A stretch of DNA of 64,000 nt from Tenrec ecaudatus (GCF_050624435.1 NC_134539.1:48640001-48704000), one strand, 5' to 3'; counted from the stretch's first letter, positions 12,613 through 24,690 are shown. A program made the numbers and translations. The notes: a model not told the origin generated them from the sequence alone.

Positions 12613-12654
12613 AATGATTTGATAAATATTTCGTACCATATAATTTCATACCTG

Positions 12655-13375
12655 TACTACAATCTTCAGTGCGGATTACACTTTAACATAAAGAAAAGAA
12701 AATGCTCACAACAGGACTAATAGGTAACGATATGACAAGCAGAGAAAATATTGAAGTCGTCAAGGAGTTCATTTAATTGGACCCACAATCAACACCACGG
12801 AATCAGCAGTCATAAAATACAACAATGTATTGCACTGAGCAAATACGCTTAAAAAAAAAAAAGACCTCTTTGAGAAATTGAAAAACAAAACTCAAAAACA
12901 AATGTATGACCTTGAGGACTGAAGTGCACCTGACAGGGTATTTTCAATTGTCTCATCTGTATGGAAAAGCTGGACGATGAAAGGGGTGACTGGAGAAAAA
13001 ACATACATTCAAATGATGGTGCCAGTGAAGACTATTGAAATACTTCCAGAAGAAGGAAAGAATCTGTCTTAGAAGAAGTGCAGCCCGAATGCACCTTAGA
13101 AGTGAGGCTATTGAGACTTGATCACCTGGGGCATACGATCAGGAGGGACTAGACCCTAGAAAAGGACATCATGCTGGTAAAGTAGAGAGAGAACCAAAAA
13201 GAGAAAGACCGTCAGTGAGATGGATTGACTCAGTGGCTGCAGCAAAGAGCGAACAGGCAACAATTGTGAGGCTCGTGTAGGATCAAGCAAGTATTTCATT
13301 CTGCCGTGTGTGAACGGGGTCACTGTGCACTAGGACCAACTAGATGGCACTTCAGTAGGGCTCACCATCTTCCCA
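12655..13375 (+). mobile_element. RTE LINE 3' fragment
   Basis: Sense fragment: ttgaagtcgtcaaggagttc, gcagcccgaatgcacctta, ggacatcatgctggtaaag, gagatggattgactcagtgg, then the tail gaccaactagatggcac. It has an internal A-run and several small deletions. Confidence 0.8.
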
Positions 13376-13379
13376 GTCT

Positions 13380-14329
13380 GCAGTTTGTTCTTCCTCCTTG
13401 TGAGTCTTTACCACCTCGACTAAGCTAACTCAACATCTCGGCTCTGTGCTTGCAAGCAACCTACCTCCAGATACCAAATTCGTTCAGTTAGGATCAATAT
13501 ACTAAATTAATAAGCTGAAGAATAACTGTGACTTAAGCATGAAAGTAGTTTTACTTCTTGATCATAGAAACGTGGTCCAGCGATAGCACGTCTAGAGCTG
13601 GAATTACACTCTAAGTTGCAAATTATTGAGAATCCAGCATCTTATCTTTTGCCCTCCCATTGCAGCATATGACTTTTAGCTTCAAGGTCATCTAGTGGTC
13701 CAGCATCCCTGCTAAGCCCCCGCCATCATACTTGAATGACAGACCAGAAAAAGAACGAACTAGAAAAGTGCAGGAGGATTTTTCTAGTGGAGTCAGCTCC
13801 CTGACACATGTTTTCTGGAAGGCCTATTTGTATCCTGACCAGGTGTCCATTCCCATAGCGCTTCTTGCCATTCTCAGGCCCCATGGTCTTACTTTGCCCT
13901 AATGAAATTTTGACATTCTATGCTAAGAATAAAGAGCAAAAAACATTATTTTTAAGCCACTAGGATCCCCTGTCACAGATGCATTATTCCTATTTTTTTC
14001 TGTGTTAAAATATTTCATTACAATTTTTAAACCTGAAAATGGAGATGCAAACTACTCTTATCTTCAGAGTGGGGAAACTGAACTCTAACCTCAAATTTTA
14101 TGGTCTGATATTTGGGAGGATGAGAGACAACAAGACTGTGAGGTACAATTTGAACTGAAGTAGTGAAGGTTTTGTTTGCTTATAAATATGAGAAAACCCC
14201 AAATTACTTATTTTATGCCAGTCTACTAATGCCAGTGGCAGGATGTTCTTTCTCCCAAATATTTCTAAAAAGAGTCTCAGTGTTGACACTCCTTGACTCA
14301 GATGTAGTCGTGTACTCATTTCTTTTCTT
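13380..14329. other. Intergenic, nothing recognised
   Basis: Follows an RTE end and precedes a LINE 3' UTR. No coding or RNA feature seen. Confidence 0.5.
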
Positions 14330-14965
14330 TCTTTTTTAATAAATCATTTTATGGGGGGCTCTTACAGCTCTTATAACAATCCAGACATCAATTGTATCAA
14401 GCACATTTGTACATATGTTGCCATCATCATTTTCAAAACATTTTCTTTGTGCCTCAGTCCTTGCTATCAGCTCCTGTTTTCCTACCCTCATGAACCCTTG
14501 ATAAACTGTAAATTATTATTTTCATATCTTACACCGTCTGCCTGTCTCCCTTCACCCACTTTTGTGTTGTTTATCCCCCTTGGGGGTATGTGTGTTATAC
14601 ATTGATCATTACTATCAGTTCCCCATTTTCTCCCTCTTCTCTCCCCACCTTCCCCCTACCCCCATGGTATTGCTACTCCCATTATTGTTCCTGAGGGGCT
14701 GATCTGTCCTGGATTCTGTGTGTCAAGAGCTCTTATCTCTACCATTGTATACGCTGTGGTCTTGCCAGATTTGTAAGGTAGAACTGGGGTCATGATAGTG
14801 GGATGGGGAGGAAGCCTTAAAGATCTAGAGGAATGGTGTGTGTTTCGTCAGCACTACACTGCACCCTGGCTGCCTCATCTCTTCCTTGTGACCCTTCTGT
14901 GAGGGGATGTCCAATAGACAGGCTTTGAGTCTCCTCTCCAACCGCCTTCATTTGCTTCGATATGA
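14330..14965 (-). mobile_element. Tenrec-type LINE 3' UTR copy
   Basis: Same family as 5,398-6,260 (attttatggggggctctt, gcacatttgtacatatg, cataaattgta-type block, gggatgtccaatag). Truncated at its 5' side. Short open frames over it are not genes. Confidence 0.7.
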
Positions 14966-15042
14966 TTGCATGTTTGGGGTCATGTGCTCATTTCTAATCC
15001 AGTCACTGGGGTTGACCAGTCCTGAGTCAGGTGACCAGTTAC

Positions 15043-15228
15043 TCACTCACTGCCATCCAATAGATGCTGACTCATATCGACCCTATGGGACAGGGTAGAA
15101 TTGCCCCTGTGGGTTTCCAAGACTGTAATGTTGAGGAGAGCAGAAAGCCCCATCCTTCTCCTGAGGAGCAGTGGTTTCGAACTGCTAACCTTGTCTAACA
15201 GCTGTGCCCCCAGGGTTCCTATAACCAC
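15043..15228 (-). mobile_element. AfroSINE, antisense
   Basis: gatgctgactcatatcgacc, ctatgggacagggtagaat, ggtttccaagactgtaat, gtttcgaactgctaacc. Confidence 0.85.
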
Positions 15229-16154
15229 TTATAGTATCAAGGAACGACAGTAGCTCCACCCAAACCTCAAGGACCAATAGTTGGGTAGTTTCTCAGAAGG
15301 AGGAGATTGGTTCTGCTGGCAGGATTCATGACAATGGGCAAGGTTGGTTGGTTTGCTTCTGATTGAGGCGGAAACCACACCACAGGAAACTAACCATTCT
15401 CAAGTGTAAAACGCTGTGCGACCATCGTGCGCACCCCGTTCCAGAACATTCCCAACTCCCAAATGAGACTCTGTGCTTTCTGGTGCGCCCTTCCTCATTC
15501 TGCCCTCTGCCCCGTCCGGAAACTCCTAATCCGCTCTCTGTCTCTGCGGATCCTCTCTGCCGGAGGCTTCTCCCTAAACTGAATGATACACCCTGTCATC
15601 TCCCGAGTCCGAACGCTCCTCCTCAGCGCGCTTTGGGGTATCCTTGTCGTAGCGTATTTCAGTACTTCCTCGCCCTGTGTGGCTGGCCATTGCACCTTCG
15701 CTACACCGGCCAACACACGTTCTGGTGCCCCAAATGTTAGACTCGTTTCTGGGTGTTTTTGACCTGGTGATTCAAAAAACGGTACCTGTTTCCCCCTGTC
15801 AGCTCTGGTTTTTGACATTCAGGACATATGCCATACACCACTCTTCACTCTGCTCGCCTGTAAAAATTCAGGATATTTTAATGAAGCGTCAGCTAGCCTG
15901 AGGTTGAGAAAGTGCACGTTGGCTTTATTAAAGTAGTTTGTGTTGTACCGAAGATTTAGGTCAACTTCTACTTCACATTGGTGCCATTTGTTACAAAGGG
16001 ATATTTGAACAGTGCAAATCACAGGAATCTGGATGTTCCCCAAATATTACTCTGCCTTTATTAAGAACTGAATACCAGGGAGTTACAATTTGTTATCTTA
16101 TAGAGGGCCCCAAAGTGGGAGTCACTGGACAATAAGGAAGGAGCCGTGCTGTGT

Positions 16155-16575
16155 TTGACCGCGAACCACAAGGTCGCTATTGCAGCCTGCAGCCCCTCCG
16201 TAAGAGACGAGCCTTTCTGCCCCCATAAAGATTTACAGAAAAGTGGGTGAGGGGAGACGTCGGGCAGTGTAAGATATGACAAAAGAATAATAATTTACAA
16301 ATGATTAAGGGCTCATGAGGGAGGGGGGAGGAGGCGGGAAGGGAAAAATGAGGAGCTGATATCAAGGGCTCAAGTAGAAAGCAAATGTTTTGCGAATGAT
16401 GGTAACAAATGTACAAATGTGCTTGTGACACAGTGGATGTACGTGTGGATTGTGATAAGTGTTGTATGAGCTCCCAATTAAATTATTTTATTTTAAAGAT
16501 TTATAGCTACAGACGTTCCACTCAGTCCTGTAATTTTGCTGTGTCGTAATCAACTGACAGGTAGCGAGTTTGGTA
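16155..16575 (+). mobile_element. AfroSINE split by a LINE 3' end
   Basis: Left part to 16,238 (gcctttctgcccccataaag, atttacag), right part from 16,494 (attccactcagtcctg-like, tgtcgtaatcaactgacag). The gap is the LINE 3' UTR at 16,239-16,493. Confidence 0.8.
16239..16493 (+). mobile_element. Tenrec-type LINE 3' UTR copy inserted in an AfroSINE
   Basis: Sense copy of the same family, ending gctcccaattaaattattt. Flanked by a 13-bp duplication, taaagatttacag (16,226-16,238) and taaagatttatag (16,494-16,506), inside an AfroSINE. This defines the true 3' end of the repeat and shows insertion by target-primed reverse transcription. Confidence 0.8.
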
Positions 16576-17044
16576 CAATAAATAGAGATTCAAATGTTCT
16601 GAAACCCCACATGGGCCTGTCAGAGCTCAGACCCCTCTAGTCAAGTGAAAACGTTCCCGTCTTGTTATAAGAGGGCACCTGTGCGCAGAAACCCTTAAAA
16701 GTTAGAATTTTTCTTCTACAAAAGGTTGCCGTCAACCTCCCCTCTGCAACATTTCACATGAATTATCCGTTGACTTCTAAATAGTACAATGTGTTCTGAA
16801 ATGCTTACTGCATCACTTGAAAAAGAAAAATTTAGGTCTTCAAAAAAATTTCTGAAAATTGTTACGGAGTCTCACACTGTCGACGCCCGAAACTGCCCTC
16901 AGACCTTTGTCCAGGTGCCCTCACCATTTTCTCTTTCGTTTCCACTCTTGTCAAGCTGTGCTCCGGCTTTGCAGTGTCCAGCTGGTAGTCTCTGTCTGTA
17001 GCTCCCAGCCTCCCTTGTCAAACAAGAAAAGCCAGCTGCCTCAC

Positions 17045-17190
17045 TGTCTCAGTGACCCTACAGGGCAGAGAAGAACGGCCCCTTTGGGTTTCTGAACCTT
17101 TCGTAAAGGTTGCAGAGTGACTAGTGGGTTTGAACCACTGACCTTAAGATTGGCAGCTCAGTGTGTAACCAACTAGCCACCATGGGTCCA
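17045..17190 (-). mobile_element. AfroSINE, antisense
   Basis: cagtgaccctacagggcaga, gtgggtttgaaccactgacc, tgtgtaaccaactagccacc. Confidence 0.8.
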
Positions 17191-17194
17191 TATA

Positions 17195-18455
17195 CAGCTT
17201 CCCTGGTAGTCCCTTAATACATAAAACTTTTTAAAAATATTTCTTACCTTTTTCGTCTAATCCTATAATTTGTGGGTCTGAATTCTTCTCAGTGTAAAAC
17301 CAGGATGATAAACTAATGAACCAGTATAACTTAACAGCTGAAAATACAGTGGCATACCGTATCTAAGAAAGTGGAACTGAAACAGCCTATCCAAGTTTCT
17401 GAAGCAGGAACAGGCCTGAAAAATCAAAGATGCCAAGAAAACCCATTTTGGAGGGGCGGGGGTGTTGCTGTGCTATTACGATTCTTTTAAAAACAGTCCA
17501 TGAGAATTCTGAGGGGCACAAAGTTCATGGAGACAATGATTTCCCAACATCAGTCTTGGCACATACTAGTATTCCTATTTCTCTGGTTCTGAGTACTCAA
17601 TAGGCCACGGCACCATAAGTAATTCTGGCATGCATACTAATCCAACCAAGTCGGAAGCTGATGGCCCACCTACACCTCAATGTCTACTTCAGAGCTTCAA
17701 TTCATAGCGGTCTTATTTGTAGTATTCGTGCTTAAATCATTATATATTCTTCATATAAATCAGACACATTCTTGGTCCTATATTCTCGAATTCCCCTCAG
17801 GTTGCTGTACTACTGTAGGCTGTAATGTATACGTTTAAATTCCAGGCAATCAATTCTGGGAAACATTTCTGTCATTTCTCCACTAAAAAGCCTTCTCCAC
17901 CTCAGAAGTTTGGCTCGGTAGTCATACCTCTTTAAGCTTTTTTGTTTTATTTCCAGGGGCCATAGAGGTTAACCACAGAGACTCTGGAATCAGTTAGACT
18001 TGGGTGGGCATTATGCCTATCTTCCTAAGCTTCACCTATAAAACCTTATCACAAAGAATAGTTCTGAAATCACTGCTTATCTAATTTCACAGATCGGTTA
18101 AATGTTAAAGTAGATAAACATCAGCCTGAACATGGGAAATCTTTCCTTGCAAATGTTTTTCCTCTCTTAAAAAAAAGGGCGGGGGTGGGGGTGAGTGGGT
18201 GGGCATTCCAGGTTTAAAGAGCTAGCTTTGTCTCAGCTACTTTTAACCAGGCCCCTTAGAAGCATGCTGTGGGCAAGGGTGGTGGTGGGAGGGGGAGGGG
18301 GGGCCGTTGGAATGGTTTTAGCGTTCTCATTTTGCATATGGAATCAGATAGGTTTCATTTCTCAAGTGCTTCATTCGTTAATCTTGCGGGAAGGCTAGGG
18401 AAAATTGAAACCATGTGTAACGGGTGGAATTTAGCCTTTAGAAGACATTTGCGAC
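17195..18455. other. Intergenic, only a possible MIR
   Basis: Apart from the weak MIR at 17,955 and a G-rich run at 18,170-18,305, nothing is recognised. Confidence 0.5.
17955..18060 (+). mobile_element. MIR SINE (probable)
   Basis: agagactctggaatcagtta, gacttgggtgggcatta, cttcacctataaaacctta fit the 5' half of MIR. Confidence 0.5.
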
Positions 18456-18461
18456 AGATTG

Positions 18462-18650
18462 TGCAGGCGCTGCTGGGCTGGTGGGTGATGCGCTGAGCTA
18501 GCCTGGCTGACCGCAGTTGGAAACCACCAGCCGGTCCAAGGAGAAAGACTAGGCTTTCCACTCCCATAAACAGTTAACCCACAGGGCCAGTTGTAACTTG
18601 TCCCACAAGGTTGTGAAGAGTGGGATTCCACTGGTGGGCAGTGAGCTTGT
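18462..18650 (+). mobile_element. AfroSINE
   Basis: ttggaaaccaccagccggtc, agactaggctttccactccc, gattccactggtgggcagtg: diverged at the head. Confidence 0.78.
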
Positions 18651-18929
18651 GGTTAGATTTTGCTTTGTGCAGGGCTGCCTAGCACCCTCTTGTGGACAGT
18701 TTTGAAAGCAGCTCGTCTCCGCGGGTGCTTTGGCATTGCATGGGGAGATCCTCTCACTTTGAAGAGGATTTAAATTCCAAGATTTCTGTAAGGCATGTGA
18801 ATTAACTGTAACTGTACCCGATAATCTGAAAATGTGACCGTCAACAGAGACTTCTATTTTGGAAGTGTGCCAGGTGAGTGGTAAGTTAATATCAAAGGAA
18901 ATAACTGAAGTTAAGATGATGGAACTCTT

Positions 18930-19130
18930 GGACCCCTGGTGGTACAGGGGTTAAGGTGTTTGGCTGCTAATTGGAAGGTCAAGGGTTCCAGCCCACCAGC
19001 CATTGCGCAGGAAAAAACATGGCCATCTACTTCTGTAAAGACTACAAGCTTGAAAACCCCGAGTGGCACTTCTACCCGTTTCTATAGAATTGTTATAAAT
19101 TCAAATCAATTCACTGGCAACGGGGTTGAC
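18930..19130 (+). mobile_element. AfroSINE, full length
   Basis: ggacccctggtggtacaggg, tttggctgctaattggaagg, ccagcccaccagcc, then tcactggcaacggggttgac. One of the most complete copies; the head shows the tRNA-like A box region. Confidence 0.88.
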
Positions 19131-19479
19131 TTTTAGGTTTTTATGGAAACTTCCAGTTCCTGTTGATGCTACAAAGAATAAATTAACATTAAAAATGCAT
19201 GTTAGGTTCATTCCATATTAGGTTCATTTCATATGAGGCTCCAATTTTATTTATAAAAAATAATAATTCCCCCTCGACCCACCCCAGTCAGTCGGCTCTT
19301 TTTAGGCCAAGTCTTGATGAGCAGAAGTGTTTAAAGTGTAGGCTATCCCAGTTAGCTAATTTATCTTCTGTTGCTCATGCAGCATTAGCAATGTTTGCTG
19401 TTCTATCCAGGCCACGTATTAGGGACCCTAGCGCTATCCCTATTTTCCTTCCACAATCTCTAAGGTTTTACATTTAGGC

Positions 19480-20715
19480 CCATTTTGAATTAGTTTTTGT
19501 GTATGGTGTGAAGTATAGCTATTTCAATTTTTCTTGCAAATAGGTACTTTTTTGTTAATACCATTTGTTAAAGAAATCAGTCATAATGGATTTTGACACT
19601 TTATTGAGGATTGGTTGTCCATAGGTGGATGGATGGTCTTCTAAGTTCTTAATTCTGTTCCACTGCTCTATGTGTCTATCATGACAATACTGAATTGTTT
19701 GATTACAGTGGCTGTGTAGCAGGTCCTCAGATCAGAAAGCGTGAGGCCTCAGACCTTGTTCCTTTTCCTTCTAGCGCTGTGCTTACTTGGAGTCTCTGTT
19801 CTTTTCAGATATAGTTAGTAATTACTTTTTCCATCTCATAAAAGAATGCTGTTGAAATCTGGATCAGGATTACATCGTATTTGTAGATCACAATTTCACT
19901 ATAGTAAGTCTTTCTATCCATGAGCATAATCTGGACAGGACTTTTATTGCTTTTATTATCTGGTCAATTCCTCTTGTTTTGCACCAGTTCAAATTTTTGG
20001 CTTCTTTTGTTATGTATTTGTGTTTGTTTACATAGGTCATGTGTTGCTAGAAATTAGTTAATTTAGTCTAGGTTTTCAAGGTTTTTTGAGCTCAATTTCC
20101 CTTCATATTTTGTTATTACCCTTTTTATTTTGGTTGGTTCTGCTGTGATGCCGTCCATTTCCTTAATGATCTGTATTACTTGTCCATTCTCTTCATTCGT
20201 TTCTTAAGTTTGTTGGTGGTTTGTCTGTCTGTCTTTTTTAATTCTCCAAGAACCAACTTCTAGTCTTATTAATTTTTATTCTATTTTTTCGTTCTATTTG
20301 TTTCTCATCTAACCTTTATTCTTTTTCTTTCCTCCTGGAGACTGTAGGCTCCCTCGATCCACCCCATCCCACCTCCACGCTCTTTTTCTAATTGTTGGAG
20401 CTGGGTTAAGGTGTTGATTTTGAAGCTTTCTTCTTTTTTGATGTGTACATTTATTGCTATGAATTGACCTCTGAACCCTGTCTTTACTCTGCCCAAAGGT
20501 CTTGATGTGCTGTGTTTCATTATCATTTGGTTCTAGGAATTTAAATTTTTCACTTTTTATCTCTTCTATTACCTCTACTTATATCTTCTTCTACTTAATC
20601 AAGTTATAATTCTGTTTCATGTATTTATAGTTCCCCTTAATATTCCTATTCCTGATTTCTAAATTTATAGCATTTGACCTGACAAGATGTTTTGTGTTCT
20701 GAAGGTAAGCCACAA
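19480..20715 (-). mobile_element. L1 ORF2/3' fragment, antisense
   Basis: Antisense L1 with 'attctgttccactgctctatgtgtc' type landmarks: attctgttccactgctc, ggatggatggtcttctaa, aaccaacttctagtc, tgctatgaattgacctc and tttggttctagg. Disrupted throughout; ends where the mariner begins. Confidence 0.75.
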
Positions 20716-20719
20716 TATA

Positions 20720-22108
20720 TGAGGGGTACCCCAAAAACCCTGGAAAAAGCTCTGCTGGGCAGTTTTCATAGTTCGCATTTTTGCCAGTAGGCGAGCATTG
20801 AGCCACATGCTCCACTAGTGCCCCTAGTGGTATAGCCTGGGAAGGTTCTCCGTGGTCAGTGAATTTTTTTGTAAAAGCAGTTTTGCTAAACCTCGTTTTT
20901 TTGGGGGGATGGCCGATTGAAGAGAACTGCCTGCGGTTGTCAAATTTTGTTTCTTTCACGGGAAATATGGCGCAGGAACTGTTGTGATGTTGAACACAGC
21001 ATACAAAGACAGCACTATAGGGACAACTCAAGTGTATGAGTGGTTTTCTCATTTTAAAAAAGGTGAAATGTAGATTAATGACAAACCTCACTTTGGACAT
21101 CCATCAACTTCCCAAATGGACGAAAATGTCAACAAAATTCTTGCACTTGTACTCAAAGACAGATAAGGCACCATTGAAGAAGTGGGGAAGTTATCTGGCC
21201 TAAATCTGTGTCTCGGGTTCTGACTGACCAGGAAAAAGAACGTTGAGTGGAAACATGCTGTGCTTTGAAAGAACAGCTCCAATGTGACCCAGACTTTTTC
21301 CCCCAAGGTCATTACTGGTGACGAGGAATGGTGCTATTTTTATGACCCTGAAAGCAAACATCAATCAAGCCAGTGGAAAATGCCAGCGTCACCTCACCCA
21401 AAAATAGCTTGTCAAGTGAAATCAAAGATCAAGATAATGCTCTTTAATATTTTTTTGATGTGAGGGGCATAGTGCATTTGGAGTTCATTCCACCAGGTCA
21501 GACTGTTAATCATGCTTTCTATTTAGAGCAGCAGTTCTCAACCTGTGGGTCTCGACCCCTTTGGGGGTTGAACGACCCTTTCACAGGGGTTGCCCAAATT
21601 CACAACAGTAGCAAAATGACAGTTATGCAGTAGCAATAAAAATAGTTTATGGTTGAGGAACTGTATTAAAGGGTCGTGGCATAACCACTGATAACTGTTG
21701 ATAACTACTGCTTTAGATGTTCTGAAAAGACTGCGTAACAGTGTGCAACCAAAAAGGCCTGGTTTGTGGCAGACGGGGGACTAGTTTGGCTACCATGACA
21801 AAGCACCTGCTCACACAGCCATCTCAGTGCACCAGTTTTTGACAAAAAACAGCACATCTCTCTTGCCCCACGCACCTGACTCACCTGACCTTGCTCCGTG
21901 TGACTTCTTTTTGTTTCCACAAATGAAGAGGGACATGAAAGGACAGTGATTTGACAACATAGAAGAGGTGAAGAAAAGTGTGAGGGAGGTGCTGTCAGCC
22001 ATCCAAACAGGTGAGTTTGAAAAATGTTTCCAAGAATGGAATTGTAATTTGACAAATGCATTAAGTGTAATGAGGGTGATTTGAAGATGATAGGCTTGTT
22101 TGGCTAAG
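20720..22108 (+). mobile_element. Degenerate mariner element, split by SPIN copy 2
   Basis: It starts at a TA dinucleotide with tgaggggtacccc, a mariner-like terminal repeat, and reads on the + strand as a decayed transposase. Recognisable parts are the V-T-G-D-E-x-W block around the first catalytic Asp (about 21,310), G-I-V-H-x-E-F (about 21,465), H-D-K-A-P-A-H (about 21,795) and S-P-D-L-A-P-C-D-F-F-L-F-P (about 21,880), the last two giving the D34D-type spacing. Many frameshifts and stops make it inactive. The right terminal repeat is not found; the element is cut off near 22,108. The - strand frame at 20,591-21,100 is an antisense shadow. Confidence 0.85.
21529..21710 (+). mobile_element. 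SPIN-like non-autonomous hAT element (copy 2)
   Basis: 182 bp with the same landmarks as copy 1. The 3' end is degraded by a small duplication (ataaccactgataactg...). Target duplication atttagag/ctttagat shares the central tttaga. It splits a mariner transposase remnant. Confidence 0.87.
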
Positions 22109-22109
22109 A

Positions 22110-22945
22110 GAGGTCTACAGAGCTGGCCCCAATCAGAGTCAAACTGACCCCCTCCTACTGGCACACCAAACCCTGAGGACTATGGCCCGACACAGAGCTG
22201 CTAAGGTACAGAGACTGTAAGGCGGACAACAGCTTAAGACATAATGCCCCCCCCCCCCCAATGGAGTGTGACAGAGGCTAATACTGGGGACTCACGGGGG
22301 GGAGTGAGTCCTGTCTGATTCCCCATCCCCGCCCCCCAAACTGTGGGCCAAACCAAGAAGGGAACATAACAAATCTGCAATGAGAGTAAAACCAAGCCAG
22401 AAATCTCCCGAGAAGCCCCAGAAGTAGAGTCCAGGCTCAGAGGAGCAGTTCCCAGAAGACCCCAGGACCAGTGGGGAGATAGCCATAAAGGTCAGCGGAC
22501 TGACCTGGAATTATGTATGCTTTTTTGTTTTCTTTCTCTTTTTCTTCGATCTTTTGTTTTTTCTTTTTGTTCTGTCTCTATTATTGTTGTTTTGCCTTCC
22601 TATATAAGATAAGCAAAAGAAGCAAGCCCTAGGAGAAACAATGGCATTGAGTTCCTGAGGGACTTGGGGGAAGTAAGAGAGGGGAGAAGGAGTGGTGAGC
22701 AAACCACCGCCATTGACAAGGGAACAAGGAGGGAATTAAAATCAGCAAGTAGGACGTAGAGATCCTGGTGGTGTTGGAGCAGCAGCAATCTAGCTGAGAG
22801 GAAACAACCGCCATTGACGAGGGAACGAGGGAATTAAAATCAGCAAGTAGGACGTAGAGATCCTGGTGGTGTTGGAGCAGCAGCAATCTAGCCGAGAGGA
22901 ATTACTAAGAGGCAGAAGAAGGGTAAGTGTGATGGTGGGACATGA
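22110..22945 (+). repeat. Unclassified repeat block, probably inner part of the same LINE
   Basis: Non-coding, with a G/C-homopolymer (22,248), a T/C-rich tract (22,518-22,600) and a tandem duplication (22,701-22,900). Its position directly before the LINE 3' UTR across an inserted LTR suggests one element. The segment 290-800 has a similar layout (purine-rich leader then a T-rich tract). No ORF1 or ORF2 similarity was seen. Confidence 0.4.
22701..22900 (+). repeat. Tandem duplication of a ~100-bp unit
   Basis: Two adjacent copies (22,701-22,802 and 22,802-22,900) share aaccaccgccattgac-type starts and end caatctagctgagagga / caatctagccgagagga. They differ by a 4-base indel and a few substitutions. 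Confidence 0.9.
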
Positions 22946-23387
22946 TGTGTTAGTCTGGGTACTTCAGAGAAACAAATCCACAGAAACACGTGTATAAAAG
23001 AGAGTTTTATATAAAAGTTAAGTGCACATCAAGAAAACATCCCAACCCAGTGCTGCCCAAACCCACGATGCCAACTTCAGGAGGAAAAGTTGAATCAATG
23101 AGCGTGTAAGCATCTCAGCGCTGGCAAGGGTCTCCACACGGCTGCTCCAGCACCCAGGGCTGCATCAGGGTAGGTCCATGTGGCTTCTCCTCAGGGATGT
23201 CTTACAGGAAGTGAGCCTTGCCAGCTGAAGCATGGAACTGGCTAAGGCAGCTGCACCCTGGTCCGACCATCACAAAGCAAGAGAGCCAAGAACTAGAAAG
23301 GGGAGGTTCACCAAGCCATTTATCTCTCTGCCCTTCTATTAACCCCACATGTGTTAACTGGACAGGTTGGCACAATAAACTAACTCA
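22946..23387 (-). mobile_element. Solo LTR, ERVL-type, with perfect target duplication
   Basis: 442 bp, starting tgtgttagtctg on the + strand and ending actca, flanked by catga on both sides (22,941-22,945; 23,388-23,392). It is shorter than its relatives through an internal deletion. It interrupts a LINE-derived block (about 22,110-24,440). Confidence 0.88.
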
Positions 23388-23539
23388 CATGAGAAAAGTA
23401 AAAGGAAGCAGAGGAAATATCTAGGAAGTAAAGCTATGGATAGAGGTATAAGTGTGTACATATGTAAATATATTAATTCATAAAATAGAGGTATTGGTCT
23501 ATGCACCTATATTTATATGGCAATATATTGAGGAATTGG

Positions 23540-24435
23540 ATGGACTTGGGTCCTCTGTCCAAGCTCTCCCTCAACACAAGACTGCTTTGTTCTAACAACC
23601 TGGCATTCTGTGATGCTCACTGTTCTGACACAATCCCTGAAGACAAAGCAGGTGCATAAGCAAATGTCGTGAAGAAAGCTGATGGTGCCCAGCTATTAAA
23701 AGATATATCATCTGGGGTCTTAAAGGCTTGAATTTAAACAAGCGTCCATCTAGCAGGGAGGCAACAAAGCCCACATGGAAGAAGCACACCAGCCGGGCAA
23801 TCATGATGTGTCAATGGAATCAGGTAACAGGCATCAGAAGACTCAAAACAAAAAAGCATATTGTTGAGAACAAGGGGGATTGGAGTGGAGACTCCAAACT
23901 CATCTGTACACAATAGGACATCCCCTCACAGAAGGACCACAAGGAAGGGATGAGTCAACCAGGGCTCAGTATAGCACCAATGGAACACAAACTATTCCTA
24001 TGGTTCCTTGAGGCTTCCAAACCCCCCGCTATCATGACCCCAGTCCTGCTTTTCACTTCAGGCTAGACCAAAGGTGTACCCTGGTACAGATAAGGGCTCA
24101 TGACACACAGAATCCAGGCCAGATACACCCCTCAGGAGCAGAAATGGGATTAGCAATACCAGGAGGGGAGGAAGGGGGAACTGATTGCAATGATCATCAG
24201 ATAACCCCTTCCCACCCAGAGGGGGATGAACAACAGCAACATGGGTGAAGGGAGACAGAGATAGCTTAAGATATGAAAATGATAATAATTTATAATTTAT
24301 CAAGGAGCTCAAATAGAAGGTAAATGTTTAGAAAGTGATGGGAACATATGTACAAATATGCTTGATCAATTGATGTATGGATTGTTATAAAAGCTATAAG
24401 CGCTCCCATAAAATGATCTTAAAAAAATTTTTAAA
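23540..24435 (+). mobile_element. Tenrec-type LINE 3' UTR, long sense copy
   Basis: Sense copy with 'ggtgcccagctattaaaag', 'catggaagaagcacacc', 'ggacatcccctcacag', 'tgtacaaatatgcttg' and 'cgctcccataaaatgatc', then an A-rich end. It probably continues leftward across the solo LTR at 22,946 into 22,110-22,945. Confidence 0.7.
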
Positions 24436-24611
24436 TACATAGTTGGGGGGGACTCTGTTTTTTGGTGGTGACTCCTCATATTACTATAAGAGTTCTCTTC
24501 ATAGGTTCATTGTAAGCAAACGATGTTTAAGCATGCCTCTAGGATCCCTGAAGAGCTGCAGACAATTTTTCATGATAATGCACTTGTCTCAGCTCAGTTA
24601 CCCCAAACTCC

Positions 24612-24690
24612 AAACTTAGGGCAGGGTGTATTCTGACTCATGATGACTCTACAAGCAGAGAGCAGAATCGCTCCTGGGAGTTCAGGGACA
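24612..24690 (-). mobile_element. AfroSINE 3' fragment, antisense
   Basis: tattctgactcatgatgact, agcagaatcgctcctgggag: strongly diverged. Confidence 0.55.

Noticed and set aside
20591-21100. 169-codon - strand open frame
   Set aside because: It crosses the L1-mariner boundary and is antisense to the mariner transposase remnant.
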